Shown one piece after another: positions 41,695 through 50,150 of a DNA stretch of 64,000 bases. A model generated the notes under the pieces. The model worked only from the letters and a program-made list of their open reading frames with translations. It was not told where the DNA came from and did not search any database. Source of the DNA: WLMZ01 sp031410915 (lineage in GTDB: Bacteria; Actinomycetota; Acidimicrobiia; Acidimicrobiales; Ilumatobacteraceae); contig JANNZY010000196.1 of the NCBI GenBank assembly GCA_031410915.1, positions 1-64,000 of the forward strand. Reading direction: 5' to 3'. The position numbers and the translations under genes are program-made. Numbering within the stretch: the stretch's first letter is position 1; each line of letters starts with the position of its first letter.

Positions 41695-42978
41695 ATGGCC
41701 ATGCGCCTGACACACCTACGTTCCGGCCATCGCGTCCTGCTCGGCGTTGTCGCGGCGTTCGTGGCGTTGACCGCGCTCTTCGCCCCGGCCCGGGCGGCAG
41801 CCGCCGGAGGAGTGTCACGCGACGAGGCGATCCGGCTGCTCGACCAGACCCGACAGTCGATCGACCAGACCCTCGCGTTGATCAAATCGGGCGAGACCGA
41901 CCGCGCCCTGGCCGAGGCCAAGGATGGCTACCTGACGCACTTCGAGCTCGTCGAGACGCCATTGCGCGTCGCCGACAACGAGCTGACGGTGGCGGCCGAG
42001 TTCCAGTTCGCAGCCATCCGCACGGCGATCCAGGACGACCGCCCGATCAACGAGATCCGCGACGAGATCATCGTGCTGCGCGGCATGCTCGACGAAGCCG
42101 AGCGCACCATCACCGATGCCGGCATCGGTGCACCCGCGCTCGTCACGTCGCAGTCGTTCCTGATCCTGTTCCGTGAGGGTTTCGAGATCGTGTTGTTGCT
42201 GTCGGTGCTGCTCGGCTACCTGGAGGCGGCACGCAGCCCGCACTTCATCAAGCCGATCCTCGGCGGCGTGGCGCTGGCCGCGGTGGCCACCGTCATCACG
42301 GTGCTGCTGATGCCGACGCTGTTCCGGCTCATCCCGGTCGGGCGCGAGGTCCTCGAAGCGGTGGTCGCGTTGGTGTCCGTCGCGGTGCTGTTCTACGTGT
42401 CGTTCTGGCTGATTGCGAGGATCGAGCACAACCGCTGGATGGAGTTCGTGCGGGCGCGCCTGTGGAGCGCGATCTCGGTCGGCTCCACAGCGTCGCTCGT
42501 CGCGGTCGGATTCACCGCGGTGTACCGCGAGGGCTTCGAGACCGCGCTGTTCTACCAGTCGCTGCTTTCCTTCGGCGACGGTCTCGGCGGCTACATCCTG
42601 CTCGGAATCGGCCTCGCCCTCATCGCGCTCACAGGGGTCGCGCTCGCCGTCTTCAGGCTCGGCCGCAAGCTGCCGGTGCGCACATTCATGAACGTCGCCG
42701 TCACGATGGTGATGGCCACGTCGGTCGCGTTCTTGGGCAACGCGGTCAAGACCCTGCAGGCCGCCGACGTCATCACCTACCGGCGCACGAGCGGGCCCCG
42801 GCTGCCGATCTTCCTGGCCGAGGCAACCGGTGTCTGGCCGACCGTGCCGTCGCTGTTGGCCCAGGCCGGGCTGGCTTCGATCTACCTGGCCGGCGCGATG
42901 TACGTGTTCGTGATCAAGCCCGCGCTCGGCAATCGTCGCCGGCCGCAGCACAGCCGGGGCGCTGCGGCGACGACATGA
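41695..42978 (+). CDS. FTR1-family ferric iron permease
   Basis: The 427-aa protein has a signal or first helix (about 12-37), an extracellular helical domain (about 40-145), then an FTR1 core of about seven helices. The core carries two REGFE iron motifs (FREGFEIVLL near 160, YREGFETALF near 278), the equivalents of REGLE in Ftr1/EfeU. It imports ferric iron. The usual oxidase partners (EfeB, multicopper oxidase) are not in the operon. The stop overlaps the next gene by 4 bases (ATGA). Repression by iron through the box at 41201-41214 is likely. Confidence 0.9.
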   Translation: MAMRLTHLRSGHRVLLGVVAAFVALTALFAPARAAAAGGVSRDEAIRLLDQTRQSIDQTLALIKSGETDRALAEAKDGYLTHFELVETPLRVADNELTVAAEFQFAAIRTAIQDDRPINEIRDEIIVLRGMLDEAERTITDAGIGAPALVTSQSFLILFREGFEIVLLLSVLLGYLEAARSPHFIKPILGGVALAAVATVITVLLMPTLFRLIPVGREVLEAVVALVSVAVLFYVSFWLIARIEHNRWMEFVRARLWSAISVGSTASLVAVGFTAVYREGFETALFYQSLLSFGDGLGGYILLGIGLALIALTGVALAVFRLGRKLPVRTFMNVAVTMVMATSVAFLGNAVKTLQAADVITYRRTSGPRLPIFLAEATGVWPTVPSLLAQAGLASIYLAGAMYVFVIKPALGNRRRPQHSRGAAATT

Positions 42979-44999
42979 CGCGCGTCCGGGTCGGGGTCGA
43001 CGTCGGCGGCACGTTCACGAAGGCGGTCGCCGTCGAGTTGACCGGGCGCGCCATCGTCGCCAGCGTCGTCGTGTCGACCACTCACGACGCGCACGGTGGC
43101 GTCGCGGCCGGTGTCGTGCACGCCGTGACCGAACTGGCTCGTGAAGTCGGCGCGGCCAACATCGATCTGGTCACGCACTCGACCACCCAGGCCGTGAACG
43201 CGCTGATCGAGGGCGATGCGGCCGAGGTCGGCGTGATCGGGATGGGCCGCCGCCCCGACCTGGCTCGCGTCGAGAAGCGCACCCGCCTGCGCGACGTGGA
43301 GCTGGCCCCGGGTAAGCGGCTTCGCGTCCGCCACGCCTTCTTCGATGTGACCGACGGTCTGCCCGCCGCCGCGATGCGAGCTGCGCTGGTCGGATTCCGC
43401 GACGCCGGGGTCGGCGCGGTCTGCGTGGCCGAGGCGTTCTCGCCCGACGACGCGAGCAACGAGGTTGCAGTCGCAGCGATGGCGAACGAGCTCGGCCTGC
43501 CGGTGTGCACGTCCACCGACCTGAGTGGGCTCTACGGGTTGGAGCTGCGCACCATCACGGCCGCGCTGAACGCCTCCATCCTGCCGATCGCGGTCAGCAC
43601 CGCGACGTTCGTGGCCGATGGCGTCAAGGCGGCCGGCATCGAGGCTCCGGTGATGGTGATGCGCAGCGACGGCGGAGCGACCGACCTTGCCGGCTTCAGC
43701 GCTGCGCCGGTGCGCACGCTCTATTCCGGCCCCTCGGCATCGGTGGCCGGAGCTTTGCGCTACACCGGCGTGGTCGACGCGGTGGTGCTCGAAGTCGGCG
43801 GCACCTCAACCAACATCGCCGCGATCCGCGCCGGGCGGCCGTCGCTGTCGTACGTGCGGGTCGCCTCGCACGCCACCGCGCTACGCAGTGTGGATGTTCG
43901 CGTGGTCGGTGTGGCCGGCGGGTCCATGTTGCGAGTGCACAGAGGTCGGGTGCACGGAATCGGGCCACGGTCGGCACACATCGCCGGATTGCAGTACGCC
44001 AGCCTGATGCCGGCCGATCGGTTCGCTGGAGCGACCGTCGCGTTCCTTGCGCCGTTGCCCGGCGACCCCGACGACTACGTCGCGATCACGACCTCGTTCG
44101 GCGAGCGCGTCGCGCTGACCACGACCTGCGCAGCCAACTTGCTCGGCGTGACCCACGAGGGCGACTACTGCTACGCCCCACCCGACGCAGCGCTGGCCGC
44201 GTTCGAAGTGGTCGCGGCAGCAATGAAGATCGAGGCCCGCGTCATCGCCGAGCACATGCTGATCGCGGCGAGTGACGAAGTGTGCGAGTTGGCCCTCGGC
44301 GTCGCTGCGTCGGCCAAGCTGCGCAGCCCGTCACTGGTCGGTGTCGGGGGCGGGGCCGGCGGCTTGGCCCGCTACTCGGCGGCGCGCCTCGGCTGGCCGC
44401 TGGAGATACCCGATCACGCGGAGGTCATCTCGTCGATCGGAGACGCACTGTCGCTGATCCGCGCCGAGCGCGAACGGACTGTTGCAATTGCCGACCGCTC
44501 GGTGCTGGAGGAGATGATGGCGGACGTGGAATCCGAAGTGGTCGCCGCCGGCGCGAGCCCGGCGAGCGTCGAGGTCCGAGTCGAGGAAGTGCCCGAGCGG
44601 AACACGGTGCGTGCCATCGCCACCGGGGCGGTGGGGTTGGCATCGGGCGCGATGCCGGGCCGCGACGAAGTGTCCGCCGAGCAACTCCGCGCTGCGGCGA
44701 CCAACGGCACAACGGTCGCGGCCGCCGGTCGCTATTGGCTGCGCAGCCACGACGACCACGTCGAAGTTCTCGACCGCTACGGCGACGAGGCGATCTCGTT
44801 GACCGGAGAACAGGTCGACGGATCCGACCTCACCTCGGCAATCGAGCGCCACACCCGTCATCGCGGGCCGATCACGTTGCGCCCGACGGTGTGGATCATC
44901 GACGGCCGGCGGTTGCTCGAACTGGCCGCCGACGGCTCGACCAGCTCGCCGTTCGAGGGGCGCGCCGATGTCACCTATCTCGTCGGAAGGCAACGCTGA
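42975..44999 (+). CDS. Hydantoinase/oxoprolinase A-like ATPase in iron operon
   Basis: The 674-aa protein matches the HyuA/5-oxoprolinase A superfamily. The N-terminal domain has VGVDVGGTFTKAVAVE, a phosphate-binding loop of the sugar-kinase/actin fold. A central DLSGLYGLELRTITAALNASILP block and a second phosphate loop (VLEVGGTSTNIAAIRAGRP) follow. The family opens cyclic amides using ATP, normally with a HyuB partner. No HyuB gene is adjacent. Overlaps of 4 and 1 bases tie it to the FTR1 gene and a small membrane protein, so here it is part of an iron-controlled unit. Why is not explained by the known enzymology. Confidence 0.83.
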   Translation: MTRVRVGVDVGGTFTKAVAVELTGRAIVASVVVSTTHDAHGGVAAGVVHAVTELAREVGAANIDLVTHSTTQAVNALIEGDAAEVGVIGMGRRPDLARVEKRTRLRDVELAPGKRLRVRHAFFDVTDGLPAAAMRAALVGFRDAGVGAVCVAEAFSPDDASNEVAVAAMANELGLPVCTSTDLSGLYGLELRTITAALNASILPIAVSTATFVADGVKAAGIEAPVMVMRSDGGATDLAGFSAAPVRTLYSGPSASVAGALRYTGVVDAVVLEVGGTSTNIAAIRAGRPSLSYVRVASHATALRSVDVRVVGVAGGSMLRVHRGRVHGIGPRSAHIAGLQYASLMPADRFAGATVAFLAPLPGDPDDYVAITTSFGERVALTTTCAANLLGVTHEGDYCYAPPDAALAAFEVVAAAMKIEARVIAEHMLIAASDEVCELALGVAASAKLRSPSLVGVGGGAGGLARYSAARLGWPLEIPDHAEVISSIGDALSLIRAERERTVAIADRSVLEEMMADVESEVVAAGASPASVEVRVEEVPERNTVRAIATGAVGLASGAMPGRDEVSAEQLRAAATNGTTVAAAGRYWLRSHDDHVEVLDRYGDEAISLTGEQVDGSDLTSAIERHTRHRGPITLRPTVWIIDGRRLLELAADGSTSSPFEGRADVTYLVGRQR

Positions 45000-45451
45000 T
45001 GGCGCTGTACGTGTCCGCCGGCAAACGTTTCCGCCGGGTGCTCGCAATCGCGATCGCTGTCGGGGCCGTGGCGTTCTTCCTGGGTTGGTTGATCGGTCGC
45101 CAGCAGGTGCCGTCGATCGACGAGCGGGTGTCGCAGGTGCAGACCTCGGCCGACCGCCTGGCGACGGGGCTAGAACGACTCGGCATCGAGTACGAGCAGG
45201 TGCTCGCCGGCAGCGACGACCTCGACGGGGGCGTGATCGTACCGCTCGACGATCTGCGCAGCGATCTGCAATCGACGATGGACCGTGCCCCGTGGCTCAG
45301 CAGCGCCGAGCGTGCGTCGGCGCTGGACGCGATCGCCGGGGTCCGTCAGGCGGCACTGGACGGCCAGACGCTCGATCAGTTCGACGAGGTCGCGTCCGCG
45401 GCCGCCGCCACGGTGCGCTCGATGTTCGGGCTGGCCGTTGCCGGGGCATAG
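44999..45451 (+). CDS. Single-pass membrane protein, last gene of iron operon
   Basis: The 150-aa protein has a basic start (GKRFRRVLA), one membrane helix (about 15-33, ending LIGRQQ) and an extracellular helical domain (DERVSQVQTSADRLATGLERLGIEYEQVL...RAPWLSSAERASALDAIAGVRQAAL). The helical part recalls the domains of the first two products of the operon, so it may contact the permease from outside. Its ATG overlaps the hydantoinase-like stop (TGATG). The family is unknown. Confidence 0.7.
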   Translation: MALYVSAGKRFRRVLAIAIAVGAVAFFLGWLIGRQQVPSIDERVSQVQTSADRLATGLERLGIEYEQVLAGSDDLDGGVIVPLDDLRSDLQSTMDRAPWLSSAERASALDAIAGVRQAALDGQTLDQFDEVASAAAATVRSMFGLAVAGA

Positions 45452-45459
45452 CGTTCAGT

Positions 45460-45645
45460 ATGGACAACGACGCGAACGACCTTCTGTCGATGCGTTCAGC
45501 CGGGTGCACGCCGAGTTCGGTGAGGTCGCCGCGTCGCTGACGCCGGCGCAACTGTCACTGCAGGCCGGTCATCGCGTCACGGGGTGGTGCCGCCTGACCG
45601 CGCTGCAGTTGGCATCGGCGCGCGATCGGTGGCAGCGTCGCACTC
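45460..45645 (+). pseudogene. Possible frameshifted gene remnant
   Basis: An ATG frame (MDNDANDLLSM) loses sense after about 12 codons. A different frame then continues with plausible protein (VDAFSRVHAEFGEVAASLTPAQLSLQ) up to the photolyase start. The pattern recalls the first helix of DinB/maleylpyruvate-isomerase-like proteins, but the call is weak and the stretch may simply be non-coding. Confidence 0.28.
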
Positions 45646-47157
45646 GTGGCCGGCGGACGCACGATCTGGGTGTTGGGCGACCAGCTTGATCGGCAGAGCT
45701 CGGCACTGGCCGACGCCGACCCGGCCACCGACACGATCCTGATGGTCGAGAGCGCCACCAAGCTCGCGTCCAAGCGCTGGCACGTGCAGCGCGCCCACTT
45801 CGTGATCACCGCGATGCGCCGTTTCGCCGACTCGCTCCGGGCGGATGGCTTCACGGTCGACTACCGCCGTGCCCGCACGCTCACGGCCGGACTCGCCGAA
45901 CACCGTGACCGGCACTCGCCGGCGCGTGTCGTGGCGATGGAGCCGGCGAGTCGAGATGGGTGGGCCATGCTCGAACGGTGCGGTGTCGAGCTGGTCCGGA
46001 CGAATCAGTTCCTGTGCCATCCCGACGAGTTCGTGGCGTGGGCTGCGGGGCGCACGACGCTGCGGATGGAGGACTTCTACCGATGGCACCGACGCCGGCT
46101 CGGGTATCTGATGGACGGCGAACAGCCGGCCACCGGTCGCTGGAACTACGACGCTGAGAACCGCCAGCCGCCGCCGAAGCCGACAGGGCAGGCGTCGATG
46201 CTGCCACAGTGGCCGGAGCCGTTGGTGACACCGCTCGACGACGTCGACCGCGCCGTCCTGGCCGATCTTCCCGACGGCCTGTGGGGCGACGCGCCGATCG
46301 GGCTGTGGGCAACGAGTCACGCCGAGGCTCAGCGTCGACTCGATCACTTCGTCGACGAAGTGTTGCCGTCGTTCGGACCGCACGAGGACGCGATGCTGTC
46401 GACGAACTGGCACCTGGCCCACGCGATGCTCGCGCAGTACCTCAACGTCGGACTGCTACACCCGCGTGACGTGTGCGACGCCGTCGAGGTCGCGTACCGG
46501 TCCGGGCTCGTCCCGATCGCCAGCGCCGAGGGCTTCATCCGCCAGGTCATCGGCTGGCGCGAGTACGTGTGGGGCGTCTACTGGCTGTGGGGTGACCAGT
46601 ACCGGTCGTCGAACGTGTTCCTCGCGCAGCGACCGGTCCCGCCTGCGTTCACGGGCGCACCGACCAACATGCGCTGCGTCGAGAACACCGTCACGAACCT
46701 CTCTGCCCACGGCTGGGTGCACCACATCGAGCGACTGATGGTGCTCGGCAACCTGGCACTTCTCGCCGGTGTGGAACCGTGGGCGATGACGACGTGGATG
46801 TGGGCCTCGTTCGTCGACGGTGCCGAGTGGGTGATGTTGCCGAACGTGATCGGCATGGCGCTGCACGCCGACGGCGGGCGGATGGCCACCAAGCCGTATG
46901 CGGCCGGCGGTGCGTACATCGACCGGATGAGTGATTTCTGCGGGGGCTGCCGCTACGACCGCAGGCAACGCACCGGCGACGACGCCTGCCCGTTCACCAC
47001 GCTGTACTGGGACTTCCTCGACCGGCACAGCAACCGCCTGGCGGCCAACCACCGGATCGTCCGCCAGGTTCGTGCCAGCGCGCAGCTCAGCGACATGCCC
47101 GCCGTGCGGGCCCGGGCACGCGACGTGCTGGCGATGCTCGACGCCGGAACGCTGTGA
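45646..47157 (+). CDS. phrB: FeS-type bacterial cryptochrome/(6-4) photolyase
   Basis: The 503-aa protein matches the photolyase-related FeS-BCP group. The N-terminal Rossmann domain starts TIWVLGDQLDRQ, and the FAD-binding helical domain includes FIRQVIGWREYVWGVYW and MRCVENTV. Four Cys place a [4Fe-4S] cluster: one near 344 (MRCV), two near 431 and 434 (FCGGC), one near 447 (DACPF). Spacing agrees with Agrobacterium PhrB. The enzyme repairs UV (6-4) photoproducts with light energy. GTG at 45646 gives a family-like start; an upstream alternative is not convincing. It stands alone between the iron operon and the convergent Nudix gene. Confidence 0.9.
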   Translation: MAGGRTIWVLGDQLDRQSSALADADPATDTILMVESATKLASKRWHVQRAHFVITAMRRFADSLRADGFTVDYRRARTLTAGLAEHRDRHSPARVVAMEPASRDGWAMLERCGVELVRTNQFLCHPDEFVAWAAGRTTLRMEDFYRWHRRRLGYLMDGEQPATGRWNYDAENRQPPPKPTGQASMLPQWPEPLVTPLDDVDRAVLADLPDGLWGDAPIGLWATSHAEAQRRLDHFVDEVLPSFGPHEDAMLSTNWHLAHAMLAQYLNVGLLHPRDVCDAVEVAYRSGLVPIASAEGFIRQVIGWREYVWGVYWLWGDQYRSSNVFLAQRPVPPAFTGAPTNMRCVENTVTNLSAHGWVHHIERLMVLGNLALLAGVEPWAMTTWMWASFVDGAEWVMLPNVIGMALHADGGRMATKPYAAGGAYIDRMSDFCGGCRYDRRQRTGDDACPFTTLYWDFLDRHSNRLAANHRIVRQVRASAQLSDMPAVRARARDVLAMLDAGTL

Positions 47158-47164
47158 CGATCAG

Positions 47165-47656
47165 TCACGAAGTTGACGGTCCGCGGCGGGCGGACTCGAT
47201 GATCGCGCGCAGGTGTGGCCAGGCGGCGCGGAAGCCGGCATGCAGCGGGCGCTCGACGACATCAGCGACGGGCACCCAAGCCACTGCATCGGTCTCGAAG
47301 TTCATCGAGCCGCCGAAGTGCTGGTCGACCTCGACCACCACAGTGGTGTAGCTCCAGTCCGTCGCCGGCTCGAACACGTACTGGCCGAGCACACGGTGGT
47401 TGTCGGGCACCGACCCGATCTCTTCCGACGCCTCGCGCAGGGCTCCGTCCAGCGCTGTCTCGCCTTCGTCCAGCGCGCCGCCGGCGCACGACCACGTGCC
47501 GCCCTCGTGGGCGAAGCCCGAGCGCAGTTGCAGCATCACGGTTGGGTCGTCGGCCACCGACGCCACGAACACCACGCCTGCGGCCCCGAACATTCCCCAC
47601 CGCACATGTCCGTCGCTGCACCGCATGAACCCGTCACCACTCTTGCGGAACTGCAT
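47165..47656 (-). CDS. Nudix hydrolase
   Basis: The 163-aa protein has a complete Nudix box, GX5EX7REUXEEXGU, in the form GALDEGE...REASEEIG. Nudix enzymes split nucleoside diphosphate linked to another group. The leading segment (MQFRKSGDGFMRC) and the late VAWVPVADV fit ADP-ribose- or NTP-cleaving types; the substrate is unknown. It is convergent with the photolyase gene (7 bases apart) and divergent from treY. Confidence 0.9.
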   Translation of the reverse strand: MQFRKSGDGFMRCSDGHVRWGMFGAAGVVFVASVADDPTVMLQLRSGFAHEGGTWSCAGGALDEGETALDGALREASEEIGSVPDNHRVLGQYVFEPATDWSYTTVVVEVDQHFGGSMNFETDAVAWVPVADVVERPLHAGFRAAWPHLRAIIESARRGPSTS

Positions 47657-47729
47657 GTGTCCACGATGTCACACGTCCCGGAGGCCGGCACGGGTTTGGC
47701 GACAACTCGTGGCGGGTAGGTTCCGCTCC

Positions 47730-50150
47730 ATGGCGGACAGCCGCTTCATTGCCACGTACCGACTCCAATTGACCCCCGACTTCGGCTTCGACGACGCCGT
47801 CGCCGTGCTCCCCTACCTGCGCTCGCTCGGCATCAGCCACGTGTACTGCTCGCCGTACCTGCAGGCAGCAGCGGGCTCGAACCATGGCTACGACGTGATC
47901 GATCACGACATCGCCAACCGCGAGTTGGGCGGCGAGGAAGCGCTCGCCCGCTTCCACGCCGCGCTGCGCGACAACGACCTCGGCCAGGTCATCGACATCG
48001 TGCCGAACCACATGTCGATCGCCGATCCCGGGAACCACCGCTGGTGGGACGTGCTCGCCAAGGGCAGGTCCAGCGACAGCGCCCGCTTCTTCGACATCGA
48101 CTGGGACGCCCTCGGCGGCCGGGTCGTGCTGGCGGTGCTCGCTGACCCCTACGGCGACGTGCTCGACCGCAACGAGATCACCATCGATTCGGAGCATGGC
48201 GAGGTGCGCTACTTCGATCATCGCTTCCCCCTCGCCCCGGGGTCGCTGGACGGGGCCGGCTCGGTGCACGAGGTGCTCGAGCGCCAGCACTATCGCCTCG
48301 CTCATTGGCGCACCGCGCAACACACGTTGAACTACCGCCGCTTCTTCGACGTGAACACGCTCATCGGCGTTCGGGTGGAGGACGACGATGTCTTCGACGC
48401 CGTTCATCGACGCGCATTGCAATGGGTGGCCGACGGTGTGGCGCAGGGCGTGCGTGTCGACCATCCCGACGGCGTGCGCGACCCGGCCGGATACCTGCGC
48501 CGGCTGCGTGAAGCAGCGCCCGACGCGTGGATCGTGATCGAGAAGATCCTCGAACCGGGCGAGGCGCTCCCACCCGAATGGCCGGTGGATGGCACCACTG
48601 GCTACGACGCGATGCAGCGCATCACCGCACTGTTCGTGGACCCGCGTCGCGAAGTCGCGCTGACGCGTGCCTATGCCACGTTCATCGGCCACAGCGACGA
48701 CTACCCGTCATACGCTCAGACCGTGGACGAGAGCAAGCAGCTCGTGCTGCGCCGGGTTCTGGCAGCCGATGTTGCGCGCCTCGTCGACATGTCGCTGCGC
48801 GTCATCGCGACCGACACGCGTCTGCGCGACTTCGGCCGTGACGATCTGCGCGACGCGTTCGAGGCGGTGCTGCGGGCAATGCCCGTCTACCGCACGTACG
48901 TCACGCCGGGATCACTGTCGGCCGAGGATGCGAAGGTCATTGCGTCGACCATCGACCATGGCCGCCGCTTGCTGCCCCACGTCGACGGGCGCGTTCTCGA
49001 TTGGCTCGGTCAGGTCATGCGGATGGACACCACCGACCCGGCGGAGATCGAGATCGCAGCCCGGTTGCAGCAGCTGACCGGACCAGCGATGGCCAAGGGC
49101 GTGGAGGACACGACGTTCTATCGCTACAGCCGTCTCGTCGCGCTGAACGAGGTCGGCAGTGACCCGTCGCACTTCGGCAGCACGGTGGCCGCGTTCCACG
49201 CCGAAACCGCCCTCGCTGTCCAGCAGCACCCGATGTCGATGGTCTCGACGACGACTCATGACACGAAGCGCTCCGAGGACGTGCGGGCCCGCATCGCGCT
49301 GCTCAGTGAGATGCCTCAGACCTGGACCGAGCTCGCGCTGCGCTGGAAGGCACGTCATGCCGACCGGTGGCCGGACGGCCTGCGCGACCTCGACCTGGAG
49401 TACCTCGTCTACCAGACACTCGTCGGCGCTCATCCGCTGCCCGTCGAACGTCTGCACACCTACCTCGACAAAGCGATGCGCGAGGCCAAGCGGGCCACGT
49501 CGTGGCTCGACCCCGACGACCGATTCGAACGCGCCGCACACGCCTTCGTCGACACACTCGACATCGACGAGACGTTCCAGGCCGAGCTCGCCGAGCTGTC
49601 GGCTCGACTCTCCCCCGCCGCAGGCATCGCCTCGCTGAGCCAGCTCGCGCTGAAGCTGACGCTGCCCGGCGTGCCCGACATCTACCAGGGCAGCGAGCTG
49701 TTCACGGACAGCCTGGTCGACCCCGACAACCGCCGGGCAGTGGACTACCAATTGCGCCGCGACCTGCTGCAGCGCGCCGTCGACCGCGCCGATCCGCCGC
49801 CACTGGATGACGGGGCCAAGCTGTGGCTGACTGCCCGGCTGCTGGATGTGCGCCGCAAGTACACCGACTCGCTCCTCGGACCGCATGCGACGTACGAGCC
49901 GCTCGCGGTGACGGGGCAGGATGCCGATGCAACCGTCGCGTTCGGACGCGGCTGCGACATCGTCGTCGTCGCGCCGATCCGCCCGCTGCGCATCGTGAGC
50001 GGCGGCTGGCACGACACAGTGGTCGATCTGCCCGCCGGCACATGGCGCAACGTCCTCGACCCGACCGCCGGCGACCTGCGCGGTCGACTCGAGTTGGCAT
50101 CGCTCGCGAACACCTACCATCTCGCTGTGCTCGTCAGGACCTCTGCGTGA
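47730..50150 (+). CDS. treY: Malto-oligosyltrehalose synthase
   Basis: The 806-aa protein is full length for TreY (GH13_26). It begins FIATYRLQLTPDFGFDDAVAVLPYLRSLGISHVYCSPYLQA. Other family segments are QVIDIVPNHMSI, VRVDHPDGVRDP (nucleophile region), IVIEKILEPGE (acid region) and TTHDTKRSEDVRARI. TreY turns the reducing end of a malto-oligosaccharide into a trehalose unit by an intramolecular shift. TreZ, which releases trehalose, is encoded immediately after with a 4-base overlap (GTGA). An in-frame extension before the ATG at 47730 overlaps the divergent Nudix gene and is not coding. Confidence 0.95.
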   Translation: MADSRFIATYRLQLTPDFGFDDAVAVLPYLRSLGISHVYCSPYLQAAAGSNHGYDVIDHDIANRELGGEEALARFHAALRDNDLGQVIDIVPNHMSIADPGNHRWWDVLAKGRSSDSARFFDIDWDALGGRVVLAVLADPYGDVLDRNEITIDSEHGEVRYFDHRFPLAPGSLDGAGSVHEVLERQHYRLAHWRTAQHTLNYRRFFDVNTLIGVRVEDDDVFDAVHRRALQWVADGVAQGVRVDHPDGVRDPAGYLRRLREAAPDAWIVIEKILEPGEALPPEWPVDGTTGYDAMQRITALFVDPRREVALTRAYATFIGHSDDYPSYAQTVDESKQLVLRRVLAADVARLVDMSLRVIATDTRLRDFGRDDLRDAFEAVLRAMPVYRTYVTPGSLSAEDAKVIASTIDHGRRLLPHVDGRVLDWLGQVMRMDTTDPAEIEIAARLQQLTGPAMAKGVEDTTFYRYSRLVALNEVGSDPSHFGSTVAAFHAETALAVQQHPMSMVSTTTHDTKRSEDVRARIALLSEMPQTWTELALRWKARHADRWPDGLRDLDLEYLVYQTLVGAHPLPVERLHTYLDKAMREAKRATSWLDPDDRFERAAHAFVDTLDIDETFQAELAELSARLSPAAGIASLSQLALKLTLPGVPDIYQGSELFTDSLVDPDNRRAVDYQLRRDLLQRAVDRADPPPLDDGAKLWLTARLLDVRRKYTDSLLGPHATYEPLAVTGQDADATVAFGRGCDIVVVAPIRPLRIVSGGWHDTVVDLPAGTWRNVLDPTAGDLRGRLELASLANTYHLAVLVRTSA

